A stretch of DNA of 64,000 nt from Lachnospiraceae bacterium (GTDB lineage Bacteria; Bacillota; Clostridia; Lachnospirales; Lachnospiraceae). The DNA lies in NCBI GenBank assembly GCA_015056735.1, contig SVFT01000001.1, positions 1-64,000 on the forward strand, given 5' to 3'. Made by a program: the position numbers and the translations under genes. A model generated the notes under the pieces. It was not told the DNA's origin. It did no database searches and saw only the letters and a program-made list of their open reading frames with translations. Positions 44,733 through 52,074 of this stretch are shown piece after piece (within the stretch, counting starts at the first letter, position 1; each line of letters begins with the position of its first letter).

Positions 44733-44756
44733 GCAAGCAAGGCGGTGCTTGCTTTT
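44733..44756 (+). terminator. Second hairpin before msrA
   Basis: GCAAGCA-aggcgg-TGCTTGC followed by TTTT. It is weaker than the first; it may be a back-up terminator or an RNA structure near the msrA ribosome site. Confidence 0.5.
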
Positions 44757-44772
44757 GCTAAATGGAGGAAAG

Positions 44773-45267
44773 ATGAAAAAGACGATCTACTTTGCAGGAG
44801 GATGCTTCTGGGGGACACAGAAGTTCTTCGACCAGTTTGAAGGTGTATTAGAGACGGCAGTCGGATATGCAAATGGGGAAAAAGCAAATCCCACATACGA
44901 AGAGGTATGTAACGACAGCGGTCATGCAGAGACGGTGAAGGTAGTATATGACGAGACGCAGATCAGCCTTAAGGAACTTCTGGAGTATTACTTCCTGATC
45001 ATTGATCCGACGTCGGTTAATAAGCAGGGAGAGGATGAGGGTATCCAGTATCGAACCGGCATCTATTTTGAAGATGAAGCTGATCTTCCCGTGATCAGAG
45101 AATATGCGGATGGAGTGCAGAAGAAGCTTCTGGCACCGCTGGCGGTAGAGATTGGGAAGCTTGAAAGCTTCTATCTTGCCGAGGAGTACCATCAGAAGTA
45201 TCTCGTTAAGAATCCTACAGGTTACTGTCACATCAATCCGAGACTTTTCAGCCTTCGGAAAAAATAG
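44773..45267 (+). CDS. msrA: Peptide methionine-(S)-sulfoxide reductase
   Basis: A 164-aa MsrA that reduces the S form of methionine sulfoxide, free or in proteins. The active site GGCFWGTQKFF with the catalytic Cys lies at the N-terminus; GHAETVKVVYD, QYRTGIYF and YHQKYLVKNPTGYC are family blocks. GGAGGAAAG precedes the ATG of MKKTIYF. It is the first enzyme gene behind the Met-rich leader and precedes the methionine importer by 129 bp without a clear terminator. Confidence 0.95.
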   Translation: MKKTIYFAGGCFWGTQKFFDQFEGVLETAVGYANGEKANPTYEEVCNDSGHAETVKVVYDETQISLKELLEYYFLIIDPTSVNKQGEDEGIQYRTGIYFEDEADLPVIREYADGVQKKLLAPLAVEIGKLESFYLAEEYHQKYLVKNPTGYCHINPRLFSLRKK

Positions 45268-45396
45268 AACATGATTTGAATACCGCACCGGACGGGACGA
45301 AATTTTAATGTGCACAAGCCCCCTCGGACAGCGGATTTCAAATAAATCAAAAGCAAAAAATTAGAAGAACAATATTTTATTTCAGGAGGAACAATT

Positions 45397-46329
45397 ATGA
45401 AAAAGCAAATCTCATTATTTTTAACAGCAATACTGACAGCCGGCGTGCTTGCAGGCTGCGGTGCAGCAAAAGCGGCAGAATCAGGAACGGCGCAGGATAC
45501 GGCAAAGCAGGAAACAGAGCAGGCATCCGCACAGGAAGAGAAAACGGAAGCCCCTGCAGATACCGATAAGAAGATCGTGATCGGTGCGAATCCCGTACCG
45601 CATGCGGACATTCTTGACAATGCGCTGAAGGCAGCACTTGCTGAAGACGGCTGGGAACTGGAAACAGTTGTGTTTGAAGACTATGTGCTTCCGAACACTT
45701 CTTTGGAAGAGGGCGAACTTGATGCGAACTACTTCCAGACACTCGGTTACATGAATCAGCAGAACACGGACGCAGGCCTACATCTGGCGGCAGTAGCAGG
45801 TGTTCATATCGAGCCGATGGGTATCTATTCCGAGAAATACAAGTCTCTCGAAGAACTTCCCGACGGCGCACAGATCGGTATTCCGAACGATCCGGAGAAT
45901 ACGGAACGTGGTCTGAATCTTCTGGTGCAGAAGGGACTTTTGAAATCCCTTGGCGGATATGGAACAGACGATGGTGTGACAGCAGAATCCCTTGTTGATG
46001 ATAAGGAAGCAAATCCGCACGGTTACCAGATCACAACGCTTGAGGCAGCAAGCCTGCCGCTTGCACTCTCCGATCTGGATGCAGCGACCATCAATGGCAA
46101 CTACGCACTGGGCGCTGAACTCCCGTCCAAGTTCCCGGCTCTCGATATTGAGGAATTCGATGACGAAACTTCCGTTCGCCGTACCAATTTCATCGTTGTA
46201 AGACAGGGCGATGAAGAGACAGAGAAAACGAAAGCAATCGTAAAAGCGATCCAGTCCGAAACTGTTAAAAAATACATTGAAGAGGCGTATAAAGGATCCG
46301 TTATTCCGTCCTTTATCGATCCGCAGTAA
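45397..46329 (+). CDS. metQ: Methionine-binding lipoprotein MetQ
   Basis: A 310-aa NlpA-family lipoprotein that captures methionine (often also its sulfoxides) for import. Lipobox LAGC, then an Ala/Glu/Gln-rich linker to about residue 48. The binding domain has IVIGANPVPHADILD, LDANYFQTLGYMNQQN and IGIPNDPENTERGL, all typical. CAGGAGG precedes the ATG. First of three importer genes. Confidence 0.93.
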   Translation: MKKQISLFLTAILTAGVLAGCGAAKAAESGTAQDTAKQETEQASAQEEKTEAPADTDKKIVIGANPVPHADILDNALKAALAEDGWELETVVFEDYVLPNTSLEEGELDANYFQTLGYMNQQNTDAGLHLAAVAGVHIEPMGIYSEKYKSLEELPDGAQIGIPNDPENTERGLNLLVQKGLLKSLGGYGTDDGVTAESLVDDKEANPHGYQITTLEAASLPLALSDLDAATINGNYALGAELPSKFPALDIEEFDDETSVRRTNFIVVRQGDEETEKTKAIVKAIQSETVKKYIEEAYKGSVIPSFIDPQ

Positions 46330-46334
46330 AGCAT

Positions 46335-47306
46335 ATGATCAGAATACACAATGTACGGAAATCCTTTCAGGACCTTGATGTCCTGAAAGGAATTTCCTTT
46401 GCAATTGAAGATAGCGAGATCTTCGGGATCATCGGACAGAGCGGAGCGGGTAAGTCAACGCTCTTAAGGTGCATAAACGGACTGGAGGCATATGATTCCG
46501 GTGAGATCGAAGTCGATGGAACGGTTGTATCCGTTAAAGATAAAAGCAAATTAAAATATCTGCAAAAGCAGATGGGCATGATCTTTCAGGGATTCAATCT
46601 GCTTGAGAGACTCGATGTTTATGATAATGTCGCGCTTCCGCTGAAATTCTGGGGGATTTCACCGAAAACGCCAGAAAACAGAAAGAAGATCCAGGAACTG
46701 CTTGGACTCGTGGGGCTTGAGGACAAAGTACATGCAAAGCCCAGGGAACTTTCCGGCGGACAGAAGCAGCGCGTGGCGATTGCAAGGGCACTTGTGCTGG
46801 ATCCGCGTTTTCTCTTGTGTGACGAGGCGACAAGCGCACTCGATCCGGAGATTACAAAGGAGATTCTGGGACTTTTGCAGAAGATCAACAGGGAACTGGG
46901 CATCACGATCGTGATCGTGACGCATCAGATGGAGGTCGTAAAGCAGGTTTGCGATCGAGTTGCTTTCTTAAGTGACGGCGTCGTTCTCGCAGAAGGTAAG
47001 CCGGAGGATCTTTTCGTAAAACCGGATCGCCCCGAGATCAGGTCCTTCCTGCGTGAGGAGAGTAATCTGCTTCCCAAAGAGGGCGTGAATATTCAGCTCT
47101 TTTTCTCAGGGGAAGGTTCGGATGAGCCTGTCGTGACACATATGGCCAGGACGCTTCAGCGGGATTTTTCCATCTGCTGGGCGAAACTGGAAGACTTTCG
47201 TGAGAATGTGTATGGCAGCCTTGTAATCAATGTGAGAAAAGAAGACCGGGAGAGCGTTTGCGCATTCCTGGATGAGAAAAAAGTAGCGTGGGAGGTGATC
47301 AGCTGA
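46335..47306 (+). CDS. metN: Methionine ABC importer ATPase MetN
   Basis: A 323-aa ATPase. Walker A GQSGAGKST, signature LSGGQKQRVAIARAL, Walker B LLCDEATSALD. The C-terminal ~75 residues (from about 245) have the length of the NIL substrate-sensing domain that lets methionine inhibit transport. It starts five bases after metQ. The stop overlaps the metI ATG (TGATG), giving translational coupling; the metI ribosome site GGAGGTGATC lies inside its last codons. Confidence 0.94.
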   Translation: MIRIHNVRKSFQDLDVLKGISFAIEDSEIFGIIGQSGAGKSTLLRCINGLEAYDSGEIEVDGTVVSVKDKSKLKYLQKQMGMIFQGFNLLERLDVYDNVALPLKFWGISPKTPENRKKIQELLGLVGLEDKVHAKPRELSGGQKQRVAIARALVLDPRFLLCDEATSALDPEITKEILGLLQKINRELGITIVIVTHQMEVVKQVCDRVAFLSDGVVLAEGKPEDLFVKPDRPEIRSFLREESNLLPKEGVNIQLFFSGEGSDEPVVTHMARTLQRDFSICWAKLEDFRENVYGSLVINVRKEDRESVCAFLDEKKVAWEVIS

Positions 47307-47965
47307 TGGGAATCATTTCAACGACCGGCATGACAAAAATTATCTTTGACTCACTCGGTCAGACGCTTTATATGGTATTCTGGTCAACTGTTTTTTCTGT
47401 TATACTCGGTTTTATACCGGCAGTGATCATGACATTGACTGCACCGGACGGGCTTCACCCGATCCGCTGGGTTTATGAAGTACTCAGTTTTATTGTGAAT
47501 GTATTTCGGAGTTTTCCGTTTATCATTCTGCTGGTGATCCTGATCCCGTTTACGAGACTGATGGTCGGTAAAGCGATCGGAACGACTGCTTCCATCGTGC
47601 CGCTTACCATCTCGGCGATTCCGTTTATCGCAAGGGTGTTTGAGAGCAGCCTTCGTGAGACCGACCATGGCGTTATCGAGGCGGCCAGATCATTCGGTGC
47701 ATCGAACCTGCAAATCCTGCTTCGCGTTTACGTGAAGGAGTCGATTCCGCGCATGCTGAATGGGATCGTACTGCTTGTGATCTCGCTGATCGGCTATTCT
47801 GCAATGGCGGGGACCGTTGGCGGCGGCGGGATCGGTGATATTGCGATCCGATACGGGTATCAGCAGTATAAGACGGATTATCTCGTGGTATGTTCCGTTA
47901 TCCTGATCATTTTTGTCCAGATCATCCAGATGATCGGCAATCGTATGTACAAGCAGTTATCTTAA
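47306..47965 (+). CDS. metI: Methionine ABC importer permease MetI
   Basis: A 219-aa permease with five to six hydrophobic segments and the EAA-type loop VIEAARSFGASNLQILLRVYVKE that docks to MetN. A near-perfect GGAGGTGATC seven bases upstream fixes the start at this ATG, 18 nt inside the track ORF. The fRMsr gene follows after 17 bp. Confidence 0.94.
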   Translation: MGIISTTGMTKIIFDSLGQTLYMVFWSTVFSVILGFIPAVIMTLTAPDGLHPIRWVYEVLSFIVNVFRSFPFIILLVILIPFTRLMVGKAIGTTASIVPLTISAIPFIARVFESSLRETDHGVIEAARSFGASNLQILLRVYVKESIPRMLNGIVLLVISLIGYSAMAGTVGGGGIGDIAIRYGYQQYKTDYLVVCSVILIIFVQIIQMIGNRMYKQLS

Positions 47966-47982
47966 GAAAAGAGGGTGATTGA

Positions 47983-48450
47983 ATGGCAGACTATGAATTG
48001 ATAAAAGAACAGGCCGCTGCGTTTGCGGAAGCGGAGAATGATTATGTACCGCTTCTTGCGAATGTATCGGCGCTCCTGTATGAGGCGATTGACCGCCTGA
48101 ATTGGGCAGGTTTCTATCTGATGGACAGAGGAAGTCTGCTCCTTGGACCGTTTCAAGGGAAAAGTGCCTGCATCCGGATTCAGCCGGGAAAAGGTGTATG
48201 CGGCACTGCGGTCGCAGAAGACCGCACGCAGCGCGTACCGGATGTACATGCATTTCCGGGACATATCGCCTGCGACAGCGCATCGCGTTCCGAGATCGTT
48301 GTGCCGATCCACAGCGGCGGCAGGATCGTAGGTGTTCTGGATATCGACAGCCCGGAAGAGGACCGGTTTTCTCCGGAGGATGAAGAGGGATTGAAAGCTC
48401 TGGTTGGTGTAATCGAGCAGGTGGCAGACTTTTCCCGTTTGAGAGCATAG
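47983..48450 (+). CDS. msrC: Free methionine-(R)-sulfoxide reductase (GAF domain, fRMsr)
   Basis: A 155-aa single GAF-domain protein of the YebR/MsrC family, which reduces free L-Met-(R)-sulfoxide. Diagnostic sequence: NWAGFYLMD near the N-terminus and two conserved cysteines in KGVCGTA and HIACDSASRSEIVVP. With MsrA (S form) and MetQNI (uptake) it completes a set able to import and repair both sulfoxide epimers. AGAGGGTGATTG lies upstream. Confidence 0.92.
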   Translation: MADYELIKEQAAAFAEAENDYVPLLANVSALLYEAIDRLNWAGFYLMDRGSLLLGPFQGKSACIRIQPGKGVCGTAVAEDRTQRVPDVHAFPGHIACDSASRSEIVVPIHSGGRIVGVLDIDSPEEDRFSPEDEEGLKALVGVIEQVADFSRLRA

Positions 48451-48484
48451 CGAAAACGGGCATTTTTACGCGGGCGTTTCCACC

Positions 48485-48513
48485 TTGATGTGCGACCAAA
48501 TATGTGGTATAAT
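48485..48513 (+). promoter_or_regulatory. Promoter of the Phd/ParE-type TA operon
   Basis: TTGATG (48485-48490), 17 bp and TATAAT (48508-48513), followed by GAAAGGAG before the antitoxin ATG. Confidence 0.65.
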
Positions 48514-48536
48514 TTAGACACGAAAGGAGATCCGCT

Positions 48537-48794
48537 ATGCAAATTGTTCCGATGAGAGATTTGAAAAATACAGTTGAGATCGAACGCAAGTGTGCAGCAT
48601 CCGGAGAGCCGGTATTTGTTACTAAAAACGGATATGGCCGGCTGGTTGTGATGGATATTGAATACTATGAGCGTACGATGAAAAAGATGGATGAAGCCAG
48701 CCTTGTGAACAAGGGTATTGCTGAATACGAAGAAGGTAAGATCACAGATGGCAAGACATCGCTTAAGAGATTGAGACAGAAGCATGGCATCTAA
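48537..48794 (+). CDS. Phd/YefM-type antitoxin
   Basis: An 85-aa antitoxin. The N-terminal DNA-binding fold shows PMRDLKNTVEIE and FVTKNGYGRLVVMDIEYYE; the C-terminal helical tail should wrap the toxin. AAAGGAG precedes the ATG. It overlaps the toxin gene by 11 bp, a usual sign of a TA pair. Confidence 0.88.
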   Translation: MQIVPMRDLKNTVEIERKCAASGEPVFVTKNGYGRLVVMDIEYYERTMKKMDEASLVNKGIAEYEEGKITDGKTSLKRLRQKHGI

Positions 48795-49104
48795 AGGATG
48801 TTCTTACTATTTGACAGAAACGGCCGAGGCGGATGTTGATGAGGCATTTGCGTATATTTCCATTGATCTTTCCAACCCGGAAGCTGCAAGTGATTTTGCA
48901 GATGAACTTGAGGGGAAACTTGAAGAATTGTGTAAGGCACCCAGAACGGGGCGTCCGGTTGAAAACGATTATCTAAAGCGCAGTGATGTAAGACGGATTC
49001 TGGTTGGAAATTACGTCGCATACTATCTGGTTGATGAGGAAAAGAAGGCGATCATCGTGTTGCGTGTTGTCTATGGCAAGCATCAGGGAGTTCCGGGCGG
49101 ATGA
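48784..49104 (+). CDS. RelE/ParE-type toxin
   Basis: A 106-aa toxin with the family outline: YYLTETAEADVDEAFAYI helix, LEELCKAPRTGRPVEN turn, RRILVGNYVAYYLVD strands and a final VVYGKHQ. Whether it acts as an mRNase (RelE) or on gyrase (ParE) cannot be told from the sequence; the closest impression is ParE/RelE of Phd-partnered systems. Confidence 0.88.
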   Translation: MASKGCSYYLTETAEADVDEAFAYISIDLSNPEAASDFADELEGKLEELCKAPRTGRPVENDYLKRSDVRRILVGNYVAYYLVDEEKKAIIVLRVVYGKHQGVPGG

Positions 49105-49119
49105 GGCTTTTTCTAATCC

Positions 49120-49557
49120 TTATATCACGTAGTCGCCGCCATACAATGCGCGCTGACGATCGACGATATCCTGAAGTGAGATGCCGGCGAGATACCCGTT
49201 GATCACGTCGGCCAGCCCTTTCCAGATCGGAAGCGTCGCGCATTCAGAGCTGCGTTCGCATGCGGCGCTGTTTTGACCGACACAGTCTACGGGCGCAAGT
49301 GACCCTTCTGTGAGAAGCAGGATATCCAAAACCGTGATCTTGGAAGGATCGCGTGCCAGCATATAGCCGCCCTGTGCACCTCGTTCGGTACGCAGGATGT
49401 CGGACCGGTTCAGGATCGGAATGATCTGCTCCAGATATTTTTTGGATATGCCCTGTCTTTTTGCAATCTCATTCAAAGAAATGTATCCGTTATTCGGGTG
49501 TTCTGCCAGGTCGATGAGCATATGCAGTGCATAGCGGCCTTTCGTGGATATTTTCAT
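49120..49557 (-). CDS. Rrf2-family transcriptional regulator
   Basis: A 145-aa Rrf2 protein. Winged HTH in the N-terminal half (MKISTKGRYALHMLIDLA, ISKKYLEQIIPILNRS). Three cysteines (DCVGQNSAACERSSEC) sit where IscR-type members bind an Fe-S cluster, so redox or sulfur sensing is likely. It follows the methyltransferase gene on the same strand by 29 bp. Confidence 0.9.
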   Translation of the reverse strand: MKISTKGRYALHMLIDLAEHPNNGYISLNEIAKRQGISKKYLEQIIPILNRSDILRTERGAQGGYMLARDPSKITVLDILLLTEGSLAPVDCVGQNSAACERSSECATLPIWKGLADVINGYLAGISLQDIVDRQRALYGGDYVI

Positions 49558-49586
49558 CCGTCTCTCCTTTGAAATATTAATCAGGA

Positions 49587-50522
49587 TTAAATATAAAGAT
49601 AATAGCTTTCCGTGTCCCTGTTTCCGATCTTGGCAAGGACAAAATGAATATTTTCAAATGCGCGCTTTCCGTCGGAACGTTCTCCGAAGAAGCGCTGCTG
49701 GATCTTCGCCGGTGTCTCGTGCATATCGGCAATAAAACCCTGCCGCTCGAGCGCATCGTTGACTTCCTTGACCGAGTATCCGTGCAGCATCGGCTCTCCG
49801 AGGAAGGCGGTGATATCGGATAAGGTGCGAACGCGTTCCGGAGCGCTGTCACCAAGAGTCGTATCATCGGGAAAATCAAAAGCCAGTTTGCTGCCGAACG
49901 CGGCGATGTCTGCGATCTTATGAAGTGTCTCCTCAAAGACGGGTAGCGTCAGATAATATGTTACGCCCGGAATCGCAAAATAGGAAGGTGTTTTGGAATC
50001 AAAACCTGCTTTTTTCAACTCCTCCCGCATGTCATCCTTCCCGAAGTCGACGGCAACGTAATGCACGTTCTTCGGGATGATCCACTCCAGATGCTTGATC
50101 TTCTCCAGCTTATAGCGCTGTGTGTCGGGATGGTCGATCTCAAAGATTTCGATATCGGGATTCGTGTTGCGAAAAGCAAACGTATCCATGCCGGCGCCGC
50201 AAATCACATATTGGCACTTGCCAAACTGCCACGCAAAACGCACAAGCTCGCGTTCCGTGAATGCGCCGCGGGAGAGTGGGATCGGCGCGATGTACCGGTC
50301 CAGAATGTCGCGGATCTTCCTCCCGCTGAAGGAGTAGGCCGGATCATAAAGCTCTTTATGATAATCATGCTCGATCAGCTGCCCGACTTCTTCGTACTCT
50401 TCACGACCCATCAGATCGTAAGCCAGATAATCATCAAAGATCAGGTCCTTTTCGTAATTGGAATGGTAGGCGCGCACGAACGAGCAAAGCTTCGCGGTGA
50501 CGCTTTCCATATCATCTATCAT
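49587..50522 (-). CDS. SAM-dependent methyltransferase, leucine carboxyl-methyltransferase-like
   Basis: A 311-aa class I methyltransferase of the LCM/TIGR00027-like group. It shows YVICGAGMDTFAFR (SAM-binding glycine loop) and IFEIDHPDTQRYK with the acidic residue at the end of strand 2. Such proteins methylate carboxyl or small-molecule acceptors; the substrate is unknown. GAGGTGG lies upstream with two adjacent ATGs; I use the second for spacing. Upstream, ATACCTATCAGTAT is a dyad that could bind the Rrf2 regulator encoded next. Confidence 0.85.
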   Translation of the reverse strand: MIDDMESVTAKLCSFVRAYHSNYEKDLIFDDYLAYDLMGREEYEEVGQLIEHDYHKELYDPAYSFSGRKIRDILDRYIAPIPLSRGAFTERELVRFAWQFGKCQYVICGAGMDTFAFRNTNPDIEIFEIDHPDTQRYKLEKIKHLEWIIPKNVHYVAVDFGKDDMREELKKAGFDSKTPSYFAIPGVTYYLTLPVFEETLHKIADIAAFGSKLAFDFPDDTTLGDSAPERVRTLSDITAFLGEPMLHGYSVKEVNDALERQGFIADMHETPAKIQQRFFGERSDGKRAFENIHFVLAKIGNRDTESYYLYI

Positions 50523-50539
50523 CATACCACCTCACAGTC

Positions 50540-50580
50540 AATAACTTATAATACCTATCAGTATTGTAGGATATATTCTA
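50540..50580 (-). promoter_or_regulatory. Candidate Rrf2 operator / promoter of the methyltransferase operon
   Basis: The stretch ACTTATAATACCTATCAGTATTGTAGGATATA contains the dyad ATAC-ctatca-GTAT and TA-rich -10-like sequences on both strands. It lies 20-60 bases upstream of the methyltransferase start. The assignment is by position only. Confidence 0.35.
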
Positions 50581-50596
50581 TTCGGTTTTTAGTATT

Positions 50597-50886
50597 GTGT
50601 CAAGAGGGCTGTCTGATTACAGCTCTGACAGCGATACCTTTGGTCTTGCGTTCCTGACAGATGACAGTTATGAGGCGTTACTTGTGCAGACAGGAAACGG
50701 CACAAGGCAGGAATATGTATACTCCTATAAACTGCCGGAAGGTCATACAGATGCTGACCTTCGTGAACTGATAAAGACTTCCTCTGGCGCAAACGAGAAT
50801 GTCCTTACATTCGTCCCGCGAGACAATAATGAGAGAATATGCGCCGCAGTGGCTGATGGATTCGGGTATGAAATTGCCGGTTTTGT
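50597..50886 (+). pseudogene. Fragment of an FtsX-type ABC permease
   Basis: The translation (GLSDYSSDSDTFGLAFLTDD ... VLTFVPRDNNERICAAVADGFGYEIAGF) aligns without gaps to about residues 162-259 of the permease at 37627-39870, with scattered substitutions. It has neither the start nor the membrane part. The homology stops exactly where a GAGCCAGG repeat begins. It is a relic of a second copy of the exporter, located just upstream of the double-glycine peptide array. Confidence 0.88.
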
Positions 50887-50914
50887 GAGCCAGGGGGGAC
50901 GGGGGTGATGGTCC
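50886..50914 (+). repeat. GAGCCAGG repeat, copy 3 (diverged)
   Basis: TGAGCCAGGGGGGACGGGGGTGATGGTCC: extra G residues and GTGATGG in place of GTGCCTGG weaken the terminal pairing. It sits at the breakpoint of the permease fragment. Confidence 0.65.
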
Positions 50915-50960
50915 AAAATGAATAGAGAATCACAGAGGTCTTTTCATCCAAGAAAGAATG

Positions 50961-50998
50961 TTGTATTACGGAGCGCTGCTTCGTATATAGTTTTAGAA
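50961..50998 (+). promoter_or_regulatory. Array promoter a (TTGTAT-N17-TATATAG)
   Basis: TTGTAT (50961-50966), 17 bp, TATATA (50984-50989), then GTTTTAGAAC (GTT-N4-AAC). It belongs to a family of such elements in the array and drives peptide gene 1. Confidence 0.65.
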
Positions 50999-51027
50999 CC
51001 GAAAATAGGAGCGTGGAGGTATTTAAT

Positions 51028-51201
51028 ATGGAACTTACAGGAAAACTCAAAGAGCAAGTAGAACAGGCAAAAGATAAAGTAGAGGCCAAGAAGATTATCG
51101 AAGAAGCAGGTATGCAGCTTACGGACGATGAACTGGACCAGGTAGCAGGTGGTAAAAAAGTAAGAAAAGGTGATGTCCCTATAACTGATAAGTCTAGGTA
51201 A
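51028..51201 (+). CDS. Double-glycine peptide 1, Nif11-like leader
   Basis: A 57-aa precursor. Residues 1-42 form a charged helical leader (MELTGKLKEQVEQAKDKVEA ... LTDDELDQVAGG) of Nif11-like type ending in Val-Ala-Gly-Gly. After the predicted cut the core is KKVRKGDVPITDKSR, strongly basic, without Cys. GGAGG precedes the ATG (the longer GTG start of the track is not needed). First member of the array; no processing enzyme is nearby. Confidence 0.85.
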   Translation: MELTGKLKEQVEQAKDKVEAKKIIEEAGMQLTDDELDQVAGGKKVRKGDVPITDKSR

Positions 51202-51219
51202 GTCTCTCAAGTAATCATG

Positions 51220-51255
51220 TCCTCAGGTTTCTACGGGAGCCTGGGGATTTTTTGC
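51220..51255 (+). terminator. CTCGG-type terminator, variant
   Basis: TCCTCAGGTTTC...GGGAGCCTGGGGATTTTTT ends the transcript of peptide 1. CCTCAGG pairs with CCTGGGG by wobble, followed by six T. Confidence 0.65.
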
Positions 51256-51263
51256 ATCTGCAC

Positions 51264-51301
51264 TTGGACTATACGCACGAAGCGGATATAATTAAAGCAT
51301 G
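51264..51301 (+). promoter_or_regulatory. Promoter related to the higBA promoter
   Basis: TTGGAC (51264-51269), 17 bp and TATAAT (51287-51292), in the context CTGCACTTGGACTATACGCACGAAGCGG, close to the higBA promoter context. An ATG lies seven bases after the -10, opening a 23-codon ORF I cannot validate. Confidence 0.5.
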
Positions 51302-51340
51302 GGCGACCGAATTTTTGGCCGACGAATTTCTGTAGCAATG

Positions 51341-51380
51341 TTGCATCCCCTGCTTCTGTCTCGTATATAGTTATGTAACA
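51341..51380 (+). promoter_or_regulatory. Array promoter b
   Basis: TTGCAT (51341-51346), 17 bp, TATATA (51364-51369), then GTTATGTAAC, matching the GTT-N4-AAC pattern of the other copies. It precedes the ORF that contains the GAAA repeat. Confidence 0.6.
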
Positions 51381-51404
51381 GATAACCAAACAGAGGTTAA
51401 CGCG

Positions 51405-51464
<60 letters not shown>

Positions 51465-51500
51465 GTAGAGTCTGCCTGCCTTCTTATAATGGGAAAATTG

Positions 51501-51558
51501 CGGCACTTGCCGATTCTTTTGAGCTTATGGCTTGAAGGCGTCGGTAGGTGCCGTTTTT
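51501..51558 (+). terminator. Terminator before peptide 2
   Basis: CGGCACTTGCCGA (51501-51513) pairs over 13 positions, two of them G-U, with TCGGTAGGTGCCG (51541-51553), then TTTTTG. The long loop of 27 bases is unusual. Peptide 2 begins 30 bases later, so its expression may depend on read-through. Confidence 0.6.
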
Positions 51559-51587
51559 GTGTTTAAAAATCCAAAGGAGGGAACAAG

Positions 51588-51761
51588 ATGGAACTTACAG
51601 GAAAACTCAAAGAGCAGGTTGAGCAGGCTAAAGATAAAGCAGATGCTAAGAAAATCATAGAAGAAGCCGGAATGCGTTTGAACGATGAAGAACTTGATTT
51701 TGTTGTGGGCGGTTTTAGCGATAGCGGCTCGGCGATAATATTGCGGGATGGTCGTTATTGA
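51588..51761 (+). CDS. Double-glycine peptide 2, Nif11-like leader
   Basis: A 57-aa precursor (not listed in the track). Leader MELTGKLKEQVEQAKDKADA ... LNDEELDFVVGG, core FSDSGSAIILRDGRY. AAAGGAGGG precedes the ATG. It is nearly identical to peptide 10; the differences cluster at the leader end and in the core. The Gln before Val-Ala-Gly-Gly is replaced by Phe-Val-Val-Gly-Gly, which may alter recognition by a processing protease. Confidence 0.82.
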   Translation: MELTGKLKEQVEQAKDKADAKKIIEEAGMRLNDEELDFVVGGFSDSGSAIILRDGRY

Positions 51762-51805
51762 ATCATGTAATAGTGGAACCGAAAATAAGCATAGGAGGTT
51801 TTCGA

Positions 51806-51973
51806 ATGGAACTGACAGGAGATCTGAAGAAACGGGTAGAGCAGGCTGAGACAAAGGAAGAAGCAAAGGTTCTTATCGCGCAGGCTGGGATGGAACTGAC
51901 CGACGAAGAACTGGACCAGGTTGCGGGTGGTTTGTCGGCTTGTTCGTCTCGATCTTCCCCGTTTATTAATTGA
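51806..51973 (+). CDS. Double-glycine peptide 3, Nif11-like leader
   Basis: A 55-aa precursor. Leader ends LTDEELDQVAGG, core LSACSSRSSPFIN. This is one of only two cores with a cysteine; the Ser-rich stretch is the most lanthipeptide-like of the array, but no dehydratase or cyclase is in the window. AGGAGG precedes the ATG. It shares the upstream tag TAGTGGAACCGAAAAT with peptide 11. Confidence 0.85.
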   Translation: MELTGDLKKRVEQAETKEEAKVLIAQAGMELTDEELDQVAGGLSACSSRSSPFIN

Positions 51974-52074
51974 TCATTGTCCGCTCCGGCATATGCTGGG
52001 GCGGGATTTTTGTTAGTATATGATTGACAGGTAACAGCGTTGTCGTTACAATTGAGTTACGAGGAGATTGTGCT

